Part shown: piece after piece, positions 9,924 to 18,456 of the stretch | Layout: every line of letters starts with the position of its first letter | Numbering within the stretch: the first letter of the stretch is position 1 | Origin: Paraphysomonas bandaiensis | Taxonomy: Eukaryota > Chrysophyceae | Assembly (NCBI GenBank): GCA_965644295.1 | Contig: CBFFRP010000079.1 | Coordinates: 1 to 64,000, forward strand | Length of the DNA stretch: 64,000 nucleotides | Direction: 5' to 3' | Made by a program: the position numbers and the translations under genes | Notes under the pieces: model-generated | Seen by the model: only the letters and a program-made list of their open reading frames with translations | Database searches by the model: none | What the model was told of the DNA's origin: nothing

Positions 9924-10982
9924 ATGAGTAAGTTGCATAAGGTGTTATCGAAATTATACTATACTTCTTTTGATTCTATTCAACGACTTTATGAAAGAGC
10001 GAAAGAACACTTACCCGATCTTCAAATTGCTGATGTAAAAGACTTTGTGGAGAAACAAGCTGTTTTTCAAATAGCTCATAAACCTAAGCGGAAAAAACAT
10101 ATGTCTATTCCTATTGTGAGTCATGTTGAAAACTCATTTCAGGGGGATCTTATGTTTTTGACTCAATATAAAAAGCATAACTCAGGGTATCATATTATTC
10201 TCGTTTTAGTAGATGTGAGTAGTCGTTATTTATTCGCATACCCTCTCAAGGATAAGGGGCTTACCTCTGTAAAAAGAGCATTTGAACAATGGTTTGAAGA
10301 TGTTACGGAGATAACAGGATTCCCACCTATGAAATTAATATCAGATCAGGAGGCTTCTTTTAATTCAAAGGAGATGAAAAAATGGTTTCAATCAAAGGAG
10401 GTTAATTATCGATCTTATCCTAGCGGGCAACATCGGGTGAGATTATGTGATAATATCATAAGAACAATTCGTACAAAGGTGATGAAATATTTTATCTCCT
10501 ATGAAACTCTACGATGGATTGAAAAGGATGGATCACGCAATGTGATTCAAGGGATTGCAAGACGGTATAATAATAAACCACATATCAAATTCCTTGGTGA
10601 ATATAGTCCTAAGGAAATATATACAAATCCAGAGCTTCAAAATGATTTCCGGCAAATGACAATTCGTGAACGTAAGTATATTCTTAAACAAATAAGTGAT
10701 AACTTAAAACCTGGTGATGTAGTACGCATTCAACTCTCTAAAAAACTCTTTCGGAAAACCACAGGAGTGAATTTTAGCTCTCAAACGTATACGGTAATGG
10801 AAGTGCGAAATACAAATGCGACCATTATGGATCAATCAGGTGAGGAACAAAAAATCCATAAAAAGTACCTTATGAAAGTTCATCCTAATATTGAGCGTAA
10901 AGTAGACTCGGTGGAGGAGATGTTTGCACGTAATGAAAAACAAAACAAAATCCGACGTGATTTAAATGAACTCTATTATTAA
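9924..10982 (+). CDS. INT: Polinton retroviral-type integrase
   Basis: 352 aa, expected to insert the element and generate the target duplication. The RNase H-fold core shows a first acid in QGDLMFL and a second in LISDQEASFNS. Where the third acid is expected (normally a glutamate in an ERFNR-like helix) the sequence reads LCDNIIRTIRTKV, an aspartate. The C-terminal SH3-like part (LKPGDVVRIQ, then FSSQTYTVMEV) is typical of Polinton integrases. No clear HHCC finger is visible at the N-terminus. The ATG follows CCTTAAAGTAA directly. Confidence 0.9.
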   Translation: MSKLHKVLSKLYYTSFDSIQRLYERAKEHLPDLQIADVKDFVEKQAVFQIAHKPKRKKHMSIPIVSHVENSFQGDLMFLTQYKKHNSGYHIILVLVDVSSRYLFAYPLKDKGLTSVKRAFEQWFEDVTEITGFPPMKLISDQEASFNSKEMKKWFQSKEVNYRSYPSGQHRVRLCDNIIRTIRTKVMKYFISYETLRWIEKDGSRNVIQGIARRYNNKPHIKFLGEYSPKEIYTNPELQNDFRQMTIRERKYILKQISDNLKPGDVVRIQLSKKLFRKTTGVNFSSQTYTVMEVRNTNATIMDQSGEEQKIHKKYLMKVHPNIERKVDSVEEMFARNEKQNKIRRDLNELYY

Positions 10983-10990
10983 TAAAGACC

Positions 10991-11947
10991 ATGGTTAAAC
11001 ATCATTATACAAACGAAACATTTCTATATGTAATTGCATCTACGAACCGCACAGAAGGAGATAATGCAGATTGTAACATCCCGATGGGATGTTATTTACC
11101 ACACGATGTATCCTATTTTATATGTACACCTATCTTTTTCAATAGCACCAATCGATTATTAGACATACCACCTTCAGGATGTTTTATAGTGGAAGGGGAG
11201 GGGATTGTACAAAATTCAATCAGCACGCATGGGAAAAACCATCAATGGGGTGCTATCACGCCACCTATTCGCTCGGGAGAGGTTCATTATAGAGCAGCAC
11301 TTAGTTTTAATACAGATAGCTTTCAATTTATTTGTCGTAATTTTAATAATGAGAGCATACACTTTGTTCTTCGCAATTGTGATGGATTCACACAGAATTG
11401 TGTTGCGTTGAGTGGTTGGAAAAAGTGTTGGATTTTATACCTTGCAATGACACCTATTCGTGAATGTCCACAGCGGGGATTTGTTCCCTCGGAAAGTTTT
11501 ACTTATGTGATATCAAGTAGTCAGGCAATAGAAGGGAGCGCACACGATTGTTTGATTAACTTACCTGCAATTATTAAACCTTACCATCGATATTTTGTGG
11601 ATGTGATTGCGTGTATTGTAAACAACGACTCTATTTCCCTAGGACCTGTGAGGTTTATTAATATTTACTCATATGGCTGGAAAGACTCAGGATATGGTTA
11701 TGGAGGACTACAAGGTGATCCTGAAGCAATGATTATTGGTTCACCTTATTGTTTAGATTCTCAAGAACCCAGTCACTTTAGTGGAGATAGCGCTTGTTTT
11801 ATTGTAAATAATATGGACCGTATACGCCCTGTTCGCTTTCAAATGTATCAACCACATGGACCACCTGTTGAAGCAGCTGAAATTAATTTAAATGGGGTAA
11901 CAACTATTTTTACCATTATTTGTCGGATAACACCGGTTGTTGAATAA
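10991..11947 (+). CDS. Two-domain virion-like protein (repeated FxYxI-Sx domain)
   Basis: 318 aa, not a recognised family. It contains two copies of one domain. The first opens FLYVIASTNRTEGDNADCNI and the second FTYVISSSQAIEGSAHDC. The same opening recurs in the next gene (FTYIINSSEGLTGDASYC) and in the relic gene at 21188-21904 (FIYNFTSMTAIAEDAHDC). Hydrophobic residues alternate as in a beta sandwich. The opening loosely resembles the SRD...LP start of the penton-like protein at 15721-16440, so a surface or vertex capsid component is my inference. It starts 8 bp after the integrase stop. Confidence 0.7.
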   Translation: MVKHHYTNETFLYVIASTNRTEGDNADCNIPMGCYLPHDVSYFICTPIFFNSTNRLLDIPPSGCFIVEGEGIVQNSISTHGKNHQWGAITPPIRSGEVHYRAALSFNTDSFQFICRNFNNESIHFVLRNCDGFTQNCVALSGWKKCWILYLAMTPIRECPQRGFVPSESFTYVISSSQAIEGSAHDCLINLPAIIKPYHRYFVDVIACIVNNDSISLGPVRFINIYSYGWKDSGYGYGGLQGDPEAMIIGSPYCLDSQEPSHFSGDSACFIVNNMDRIRPVRFQMYQPHGPPVEAAEINLNGVTTIFTIICRITPVVE

Positions 11948-11967
11948 TTTTCTATGCTAAAGTAATC

Positions 11968-12429
11968 ATGCTACTTTACGATAAAGCTTTTACATATATT
12001 ATTAACTCTAGCGAAGGATTAACTGGAGATGCAAGTTATTGTGATATTGAGTTAGATCCTATCCATTTCCCCTATGCTAAATACCAAGTCAAATGTACAG
12101 CATTCACCATGAATTGTAGTTCGTTACATGCAGATGCACCTCAATATATTTTATTATCTGCAAGTGGTCTAAGTGATGGTCCTAATTATTGTATGGGGAT
12201 AGAAAGCGATAAGCTTATCATTGCATATCTGAATACTCATGAATCATTATCTCAAATGACATCTGGAGAGGGGAGTGTATTTACAGTGTCATCCATGCAT
12301 CAGAAACGAAGGGTTCACTTTGAGTTGTTAGAACCTAATCTTGTTAATCTTGGTGGTTATGAAGATTATAATGGTGTTACTTATTGGACTATTTCACTTC
12401 TTTTTATTCCTATTTTAGAGTTGAACTAA
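11968..12429 (+). CDS. Single-domain relative of the preceding virion-like protein
   Basis: 153 aa with one copy of the domain found twice upstream. It opens FTYIINSSEGLTGDASYC and ends in a YWTISLLFIPI strand matching VGYIIWTLSLEFSP in the relic gene at 21188. The ATG follows CTAAAGTAATC. The stop lies only 3 bp from the stop of the convergent fiber gene, so the two transcripts probably overlap in their 3' ends. Function unknown; a structural role is inferred. Confidence 0.7.
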   Translation: MLLYDKAFTYIINSSEGLTGDASYCDIELDPIHFPYAKYQVKCTAFTMNCSSLHADAPQYILLSASGLSDGPNYCMGIESDKLIIAYLNTHESLSQMTSGEGSVFTVSSMHQKRRVHFELLEPNLVNLGGYEDYNGVTYWTISLLFIPILELN

Positions 12430-12432
12430 GTA

Positions 12433-13743
12433 TTATATTTGTACCAAATCAATGTGTGTTTTCCAAAATTTAGAACCTGAACCTACTGTTTGCATATCCA
12501 CATATGTATGAATCTCAAATGTCCAGTTGTCTGACACATCCTCCACTGTAAATATTAATGGTGAGAGCGCACATCCAAATCGATTCACACTTCCACGATT
12601 TGAATCCCATACCCCAGGTGCAAATAACCCCGTTCTTTCTAGTGTACCATTTTTCTTTACTAACACGCGACCTAGAATTTCCGTCCAACTTGCAACCCCC
12701 ATAATATCAAAAGAAACTTGGAGAAAATATCGTCCTGTATACTGAATATACCCAGATGAATCAATCATATTGGAATCTCCTCCTGTAGGTGTTGTACTTA
12801 ACTCTGATGAAGTCATATAATGTCCGCCGCTTGATGTTTGATATGTTACGTTATATTCCATCGATGACCAGTATGTGACCGGACCATCAATTTCCTCCCA
12901 ATAACAGTTTTTCTTTGAAACGGTAAGTGTATCTAGATTTGTTCGATCGGTGGTGGTAAAAGCGGTTGTTTGTTCTGTAGTGTCTGGGAATTCAACTTTT
13001 TGATAACAATTCAAATGATCTACCCGAATCTCATCAATTGCACCTCCTCCGTCTGCTTTGAGAATGGTATTGATTGGAAATGTAAACTCATTTAAACTTC
13101 GACTTACACTTGACCATAAAGTTACTAAAGAGTCATAGCTTGATTTTAATGTATTTGTAAACGCCGTGCTTTGCTGAGTGAAATCATAAAACGATATTAC
13201 GGAAGACACCCCTAATAAATCAATATCCCCGAGTACTTCTAAATCATTACAATTCACCTGAGATGAAAAAGTAGTTACCCCTATCGATTTACTTTGATAT
13301 GTAGTGATTTCTTCAAGGGTAGCATTGGATGCTTCCAGATTAGTTAGCCTTGCATCGTGTGAATCATGTGATGTATCTAATAAATCAACTGTTGTTTCTA
13401 AATTCGAAAGTTCAGTTTCAATGGTGTCAAGACGTGTTTGATTGCTTGTAATTTCACTTTCCGCATTATCAAGACGTGTTTGATTGCTTGTAATATTTCC
13501 ATTTATAACAGAAAATTGATCTTGGATATTGGAGCTAACTCCGCTAAGTCTACTCACTTCCAAGGGTGTGATTTCGATTGTGTTGACTGTGATTGATTCA
13601 TCAATTGTTAAATTACTTGTTTCCACATTTTGAATATATGTGTTTTCAGAGTGAACACCTGTAGCGTGTAATTCATCTAAATGGAGTGAAGAAAGACCAC
13701 TTAGACTTGCTGTTTGAATGTTATGATAACCATTGGTATTCAT
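12433..13743 (-). CDS. Fiber-like coiled-coil protein
   Basis: 436 aa. The N-terminal third holds the LSGVSSNIQDQ motif seen in many viral fibers. Heptad-type repeats follow (two copies of ITSNQTRLD, then TIETELSNLETTVDLL and ARLTNLEAS), predicting a trimeric coiled coil. The C-terminal 150 residues are rich in aromatic and beta-type residues (GRYFLQVSFDIMG, ILGRVLVKKNG), compatible with a C1q/TNF-like head. By analogy with adenovirus-like fibers it may mediate host attachment; this is inference. It lies just downstream of the major capsid gene. The ATG follows GATAAAGTAA. Confidence 0.75.
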   Translation of the reverse strand: MNTNGYHNIQTASLSGLSSLHLDELHATGVHSENTYIQNVETSNLTIDESITVNTIEITPLEVSRLSGVSSNIQDQFSVINGNITSNQTRLDNAESEITSNQTRLDTIETELSNLETTVDLLDTSHDSHDARLTNLEASNATLEEITTYQSKSIGVTTFSSQVNCNDLEVLGDIDLLGVSSVISFYDFTQQSTAFTNTLKSSYDSLVTLWSSVSRSLNEFTFPINTILKADGGGAIDEIRVDHLNCYQKVEFPDTTEQTTAFTTTDRTNLDTLTVSKKNCYWEEIDGPVTYWSSMEYNVTYQTSSGGHYMTSSELSTTPTGGDSNMIDSSGYIQYTGRYFLQVSFDIMGVASWTEILGRVLVKKNGTLERTGLFAPGVWDSNRGSVNRFGCALSPLIFTVEDVSDNWTFEIHTYVDMQTVGSGSKFWKTHIDLVQI

Positions 13744-13759
13744 TTACTTTATCCAATAT

Positions 13760-15223
13760 TTAATATTGTACGAGCATTGTTCCATCCTGACAAATGATAA
13801 CTGCATCGTGCATTGCAAATGTGTCATAGTGAACAGAAACGTTTCCACCTGTATTTTGGGTGTGTTTTACATTTAAGAAAATATCTTCTGTACTGGAGTT
13901 ATACCCCTGGAATATATCTTCAGGTGAAGCACCGGAATATGATTCTAAATCTGCACCGATAATAAAATGAGGTTCACTTGCAGATGAGTGGATATATGTT
14001 GCTTCCTCAGCATTTGCAGTAGGTGCGGTTACATCATAAGCACTTATATCAATGTTAGGTTCATGATTCATATCGGAAACACTACCAATGGCCTTTAAGC
14101 ACTCAATAAAGAATTCTGTTCGACTTCGAGGAGGTTTGGCGGGAACTGTTTTGCTCCCTAACCGTAAATAGTACTCTGTTAGTCCAAAATGGGTGGAACC
14201 TGAAGCATGATAAGTAATTGCACCTGCGTGTTTGCTTCGCGGAATGGTAAACAATGATTTTAAAGATGAAAACCGTGCGGGGATTGGAATACTAACTTCG
14301 GTTTCTACACCATCAATAAGAGTAGCGTTATATGCATAATGACTAAAACGAGGTACAACAAAACGAATCATTTCACCTGAATGTCCTTCAATGATCTGCA
14401 TGGCGGAATCACCTAGCTCAACCATCTGGGCAACATATTCCACATTGCTTACCGAAAAACTATCTAGTGCAAGTTCTGAGTTTAAAAACTTAGAGGGACT
14501 ATTTTGAAGTTGAAGTTCCAATCGAAGGCCTGCTCCGCTGTTTGACATTGCGAAAAGAGGGATATACTTTTGACTTAGGGATCCTACAATTGAGAGTAAG
14601 TTAATACAATATGTTCTCGCAAGGGTATCCCCATTGGCTGCTATATCTGCAAATTCGTTGGCTGCTGCATCATCCCAAAGACGTTCACCTGCATATATTT
14701 TCGTTACCTTATTTGTTTTATCATGTGTTGAAATATTTGCGAGTTCAGCGTTGGTTGGATCACCTGCTACTCCAGCGACAACAACTGGTTTGCGAACATC
14801 ACTAAAATATTCATTAGAAACACCCGCCATAATAGAAGCTTTACCTGATGCATCACCTGACTGTTGGAGAGCCATCAACTTGGAAACAAGCACCGAGTAT
14901 TCATCTAAGTCCTCAATGAGATTGGATCCGTGCCATAAGCGTAATCTTCGTATAACCCCGTGAGCTCCTGCTTGACCTAAGCGTACAAAGGCATTCGCAG
15001 CTGCTCCGTTGGTTACTGTTAAATCAAATTTCAAAACACTTTCTGTTCCTGCGAGAACCGTGTTATTAATACATGGAATTGTTAAATTAATTGTGCTTCC
15101 ATCTGTAAATGGACCCGACTGATTTGGACGTACGTGACTTGTGTAACTGCGAGCAAATGCGCTCTCTTTTGAATTATCGTATTTTAAGTTGCGTGGAATC
15201 ATGTGTTTTAATATAACCGACAT
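13760..15223 (-). CDS. MCP: Major capsid protein, double jelly roll
   Basis: 487 aa, main shell protein of the predicted virion. Recognised by the Polinton capsid signature near residues 85-118 (GVIRRLRLWHGSNLIEDLDE, followed by LVSKLMALQ) and by the N-terminal pattern of a basic start (MIPRNLKY), a polar stretch and STINLTIP. The length and beta-rich make-up fit a double-jelly-roll fold. The frame is intact. Upstream lies an array of GCATTTTGCTTA-type repeats that separates it from the basic-protein gene. It starts after CTTAAATAAAAA. Confidence 0.88.
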   Translation of the reverse strand: MSVILKHMIPRNLKYDNSKESAFARSYTSHVRPNQSGPFTDGSTINLTIPCINNTVLAGTESVLKFDLTVTNGAAANAFVRLGQAGAHGVIRRLRLWHGSNLIEDLDEYSVLVSKLMALQQSGDASGKASIMAGVSNEYFSDVRKPVVVAGVAGDPTNAELANISTHDKTNKVTKIYAGERLWDDAAANEFADIAANGDTLARTYCINLLSIVGSLSQKYIPLFAMSNSGAGLRLELQLQNSPSKFLNSELALDSFSVSNVEYVAQMVELGDSAMQIIEGHSGEMIRFVVPRFSHYAYNATLIDGVETEVSIPIPARFSSLKSLFTIPRSKHAGAITYHASGSTHFGLTEYYLRLGSKTVPAKPPRSRTEFFIECLKAIGSVSDMNHEPNIDISAYDVTAPTANAEEATYIHSSASEPHFIIGADLESYSGASPEDIFQGYNSSTEDIFLNVKHTQNTGGNVSVHYDTFAMHDAVIICQDGTMLVQY

Positions 15224-15230
15224 TTTTTAT

Positions 15231-15335
15231 TTAAGCAAAATGTGAACTAAGCAAAATGCAAACTCAAATGCGAACTAAGCAAAATGCAAACTCAAATGCA
15301 AACTCGAATCTAGCATTTAAGCAAAATGCGAACTT
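15231..15335. repeat. Short tandem repeat upstream of the MCP gene
   Basis: About four to five degenerate copies of AAGCAAAATGCRAACT-type sequence, alternating with CAAATGCAAACTC. The outermost unit forms the last codons and stop of the basic-protein gene (HFA-stop), so the array seems to have grown from that gene's end into the leader of the major capsid gene. Confidence 0.75.
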
Positions 15336-15697
15336 GTATCCGAATCTTTGTCTTCCTGTTTTTTACGAAAATTAATTTTCTCAAGGTCATGGTGAACTTT
15401 TCGTGCTTTCTGATTAAGTCGAGAAGCTTTATCCACCGTTTTCCGAGCTTTATGGAGTCCTTTTCCTGCTGCGCTGGAAAGGGCTCCACCTATCGGGATA
15501 TTTTTTAACCCTGCATCATTCAATATGCGTAAACCATCATCTGCCGCATCAATAACTTTATGAGCTTTTACCACTTTTCGATCTATCTGTTTTAACCCTG
15601 AGTTAATTTTCCTTCCGATTTGTTTACTATCCTTTTTTACCTTTTGACCGAGTCTTTTTGCTTGCTTGTTTATTTTTTTAATACCAACTCTTTTCAT
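15317..15697 (-). CDS. Basic virion-associated protein
   Basis: 126 aa. The N-terminal half is strongly basic (RVGIKKINKQAKRLGQKVKK). The middle is amphipathic and small-residue-rich (GLKNIPIGGALSSAAGKG), and the tail is charged. It lies between minor and major capsid genes, where adenovirus-like elements keep DNA-condensing or membrane-active core proteins. A shorter basic protein holds a comparable place in the relic at 21939-22112. Exact function unknown. Confidence 0.6.
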   Translation of the reverse strand: MKRVGIKKINKQAKRLGQKVKKDSKQIGRKINSGLKQIDRKVVKAHKVIDAADDGLRILNDAGLKNIPIGGALSSAAGKGLHKARKTVDKASRLNQKARKVHHDLEKINFRKKQEDKDSDTSSHFA

Positions 15698-15720
15698 CTG
15701 TTTTTAATAATGTAAAGATT

Positions 15721-16440
15721 TTATTTATATCGAATCACTAATGTACAGGACCAATGTTGACCATTTAAATCCACTATTCTACCTCTTTGATCGAGTAATC
15801 GTAAGTGTGTATTGACTAAATTCTCAATTGAGTTTACCTGAGACATTAAATCCCCTTGATAGTAAATGACACTATTTGGAGGAACCGAGTTTTGAATGCT
15901 ACAAAGGTAACATGCGTTCCGGGTGTCGTTGCTTGATAAATTCTTCGTAATAAAATTGCTTGAGGTGATATGTAATGTACGAATAGGGAACAAATTGATA
16001 TTTGTATTGCTGGTGATAGTTTGATTAGATGATGAATAAGGTTGTCCCTCGCTAAGTCCAAGCAACTCAAAACATGTAGATGTTGCGTATAATGTAAATT
16101 CATAATTTGCATGGGTGATGATGTATGTATTTGTTGTGGATTGATAAGTGAAAATTAACCCTGTATTGTTTTGGAGAACTGTTTTTAAAGTGTTCACATT
16201 ATAATTTCCTTGAGGGATGGTGAATTGTTGAATTCCACCGTTGTTAATCTCATATACTAACAACTGATTGATATTATCTACATTATAGAAACTTGTGGGT
16301 ATTTCCGCGGATTTTACCCCTACTGTTAATTCAGTAATTTGCTTAGGTAAGTCTATCCTTGGTAAATGAAAAATTACATCGCTCGTGTTCTGATTGATTT
16401 GTAAACTGGCATCTCGAGAGTTTAGAAATACTTGGATCAT
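15721..16440 (-). CDS. mCP: Minor capsid (penton-like) protein
   Basis: 239 aa. The N-terminus (FLNSRDASLQINQNTSD, then IFHLPRIDLPKQ) followed by VKSAEIPTSFYNVDNINQ is the recognised opening of Polinton and polinton-like virus minor capsid proteins, which form the vertices as a single jelly roll. A GNYNVNTLKTVLQ segment is another family feature. It lies between the basic protein and the packaging ATPase, as in other Polintons. Confidence 0.85.
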   Translation of the reverse strand: MIQVFLNSRDASLQINQNTSDVIFHLPRIDLPKQITELTVGVKSAEIPTSFYNVDNINQLLVYEINNGGIQQFTIPQGNYNVNTLKTVLQNNTGLIFTYQSTTNTYIITHANYEFTLYATSTCFELLGLSEGQPYSSSNQTITSNTNINLFPIRTLHITSSNFITKNLSSNDTRNACYLCSIQNSVPPNSVIYYQGDLMSQVNSIENLVNTHLRLLDQRGRIVDLNGQHWSCTLVIRYK

Positions 16441-16570
16441 TGCTTACTACTCTTGATAAAATGTTCTCGAGGATAATTTCGAATCCGGGAATGTGATCAT
16501 ATTCGCACCCTCCGAGTCTTTTATTTATTTCATCTATGTCAATGTGTAAACGATAATCATATTGCTCCAT
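16343..16570 (-). CDS. Small overlapping ORF of unknown function
   Basis: 75 aa. It fills the 143-bp gap between the ATPase and minor capsid genes, then overlaps the minor capsid start by 98 bp in another frame. The first 44 residues (MEQYDYRLHIDIDEINKRLG onward) look like a real peptide. The ATG follows TATATAAA. No family recognised, and it could be a chance ORF. Confidence 0.4.
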   Translation of the reverse strand: MEQYDYRLHIDIDEINKRLGGCEYDHIPGFEIILENILSRVVSNDPSISKLSRCQFTNQSEHERCNFSFTKDRLT

Positions 16571-16583
16571 TTTATATATGGAA

Positions 16584-17309
16584 TTATTTTATTTGAAGTT
16601 GGTTAAAGTTTTTATAAAATATGTTAGATACAATGTCGATATCCAGGTGATTATATGCTCGATCAAATACATAGTTGTATAACTCAATCGCTTGATCTTT
16701 TTTCATGCGGAGTAACTCTTCAGATACCAACTCAACTTCCTTACGGTTTCTAAACTGGAATATTGTGACATTTGTTAACATTTTACGTAGTGTTAATTCA
16801 AACAGATTGTAAGACTGAAGAGTAAATATAGTTGATAAACCAATGTGCCTTGATTTTACAATGATTTTCTTTAACAGTGTAACTATTTGTTTATCTTTCA
16901 AATCATTAGCAAAGTCATCTATGATTAATAGGGAATTCTCAACAGGTAATTTATTTTCGATGCTATGTTTTTTAAATAAAGCAACTTCTTCATAAATATC
17001 CATTAATACTCCATCTGTAAGCTCATGGTATTTTTTATCATGGTTTTCAAAGGGATGATCCTTCACAGATAAATAACTTGATTCTGGGGAAATAAAGTAA
17101 ATGTTATCAAATTTTCCTCTGTAGTACTTGCTTGACCTAAATAATGAGAGAAGGAGGGAGGATTTACCTGAGCCCGGTGCACCAATTAAAGCATAAACAA
17201 ACCCATTACGGTTTGGTAAGTTAGGGTGAATATTCGGGATAAATATAGACATTGCTTCTTTTACAGGTTGAATATTGGGTAAATTACTTGGTTGTTCTGT
17301 TATATGCAT
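16584..17309 (-). CDS. ATP: Genome-packaging ATPase (FtsK/HerA, A32-like)
   Basis: 241 aa motor ATPase that would pump element DNA into capsids. Walker A is GAPGSGKSSLLLSLF at residues 38-52. Walker B is SLLIIDDFAND at about 125-135. A sensor-like STIFTLQSYN follows, matching the conserved Q of this family, then a helical C-terminus. The size is typical for Polinton and virophage packaging ATPases. It sits upstream of the capsid genes in one leftward block. Confidence 0.92.
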   Translation of the reverse strand: MHITEQPSNLPNIQPVKEAMSIFIPNIHPNLPNRNGFVYALIGAPGSGKSSLLLSLFRSSKYYRGKFDNIYFISPESSYLSVKDHPFENHDKKYHELTDGVLMDIYEEVALFKKHSIENKLPVENSLLIIDDFANDLKDKQIVTLLKKIIVKSRHIGLSTIFTLQSYNLFELTLRKMLTNVTIFQFRNRKEVELVSEELLRMKKDQAIELYNYVFDRAYNHLDIDIVSNIFYKNFNQLQIK

Positions 17310-17323
17310 TTATCTTACTTATT

Positions 17324-18445
17324 CTAATTATTTTTTATTTTACGTGGTCTACCTCTTCCTCTTTTTGCTGGAGGTGAGGGTGGTGGTGGTAAAAGTGGTG
17401 TTTGCGGGGATTTTGATTTTTCAGTCTGTGGAGATTGGGTAATATTTGAATCATCGAAATCTTCTATTGCTTTATGTGGTTTTGATTCGCTTTTTGCTTC
17501 TGCTTTTTCCCCCGCTTTCTTTTTTGTTTGAAATGCTGGTAATTCTTGATATTCCTCCTCGGTTATTGGGTTAGTACGTCTTGTACGTTGCACCTTTGGT
17601 ATTGTTTGTATCCCCTTTGGTGCTACATAATCTTCATCGGGAATTGATTCACTACTATCTGATGATAATGATAATGCATTAACTAGCCCACTATTTGGTG
17701 ATGATATACCAACCAACCCACTATGGGTATATTCTTTGCTTTGAGGAGTTTGTGGAGCTGCCGCTGTTAACGTAGAGTGTACATTTGATTGTTCTTCATT
17801 CATCTGCATGAACCGCTCACTTTCAGGTGTAAATGGGAATTGATTTCCACCCATCTGCATAAAGTGTTCGCTTTCAGGTGTGTGTGGTGTTTTTAGATTT
17901 TCTTCTTGTGGTGCGTGGTTAATTGGAGATAGCACATCAGGTGCTGTAGTGATATCAAAAGCTTTTCTCCGTTTCACATTTGTCTTAGGTTTCACCGGTC
18001 TTGTTATAAGGCTCCCGGTTTTGCTAACCTTTGTTGCTACTTTATTTTGATCAATTGCGTCTGCCACATGAAATGCAATGGCTTCGTTTCTTTCATTCCA
18101 AGCTCTTTTTAAATGATTTGATGATTCTGGTTGTTGTGATTCCGGTTTAGGTTTTGAGTTTTGTAAGAGTTCTAACTTTGCTTGAAGTAGTCCATCGTTT
18201 AACTTTTGTGTATCTGCTTTGTTTCCTAATCCAAACAATGGGTTTGTTGAAACATTCCCCTGAAGTGGTTTATCCGATTTCTCTTGAGGGATAAATAATC
18301 CTCTATCATTCTTTTTCTTTGCTTTCCTAACACCTTTCTTTTTCCGACGTGCTCGTAGCTTATTTTGTAGACGTCTTTTATCAATTCCATATAACTTTAC
18401 CAAATCATCGAGATTTAAGTATATATTATTTTTTGTTTTTCCCAT
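17324..18445 (-). CDS. Basic/disordered protein with C-terminal AT-hook
   Basis: 373 aa, not recognised as a family. The N-terminus (LNLDDLVKLYGIDKRRLQNK) is helical and followed by a very basic run (RARRKKKGVRKAKKK). The long middle is low-complexity and includes two copies of a PFTPESERFMQM-type unit. The end has a proline run and an AT-hook (KRGRGRPRKIKNN). A DNA-binding or core/scaffold role is inferred from charge and position in the morphogenesis block. The ATG follows AGTAAAGTAAAGA. Confidence 0.6.
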   Translation of the reverse strand: MGKTKNNIYLNLDDLVKLYGIDKRRLQNKLRARRKKKGVRKAKKKNDRGLFIPQEKSDKPLQGNVSTNPLFGLGNKADTQKLNDGLLQAKLELLQNSKPKPESQQPESSNHLKRAWNERNEAIAFHVADAIDQNKVATKVSKTGSLITRPVKPKTNVKRRKAFDITTAPDVLSPINHAPQEENLKTPHTPESEHFMQMGGNQFPFTPESERFMQMNEEQSNVHSTLTAAAPQTPQSKEYTHSGLVGISSPNSGLVNALSLSSDSSESIPDEDYVAPKGIQTIPKVQRTRRTNPITEEEYQELPAFQTKKKAGEKAEAKSESKPHKAIEDFDDSNITQSPQTEKSKSPQTPLLPPPPSPPAKRGRGRPRKIKNN

Positions 18446-18456
18446 TCTTTACTTTA

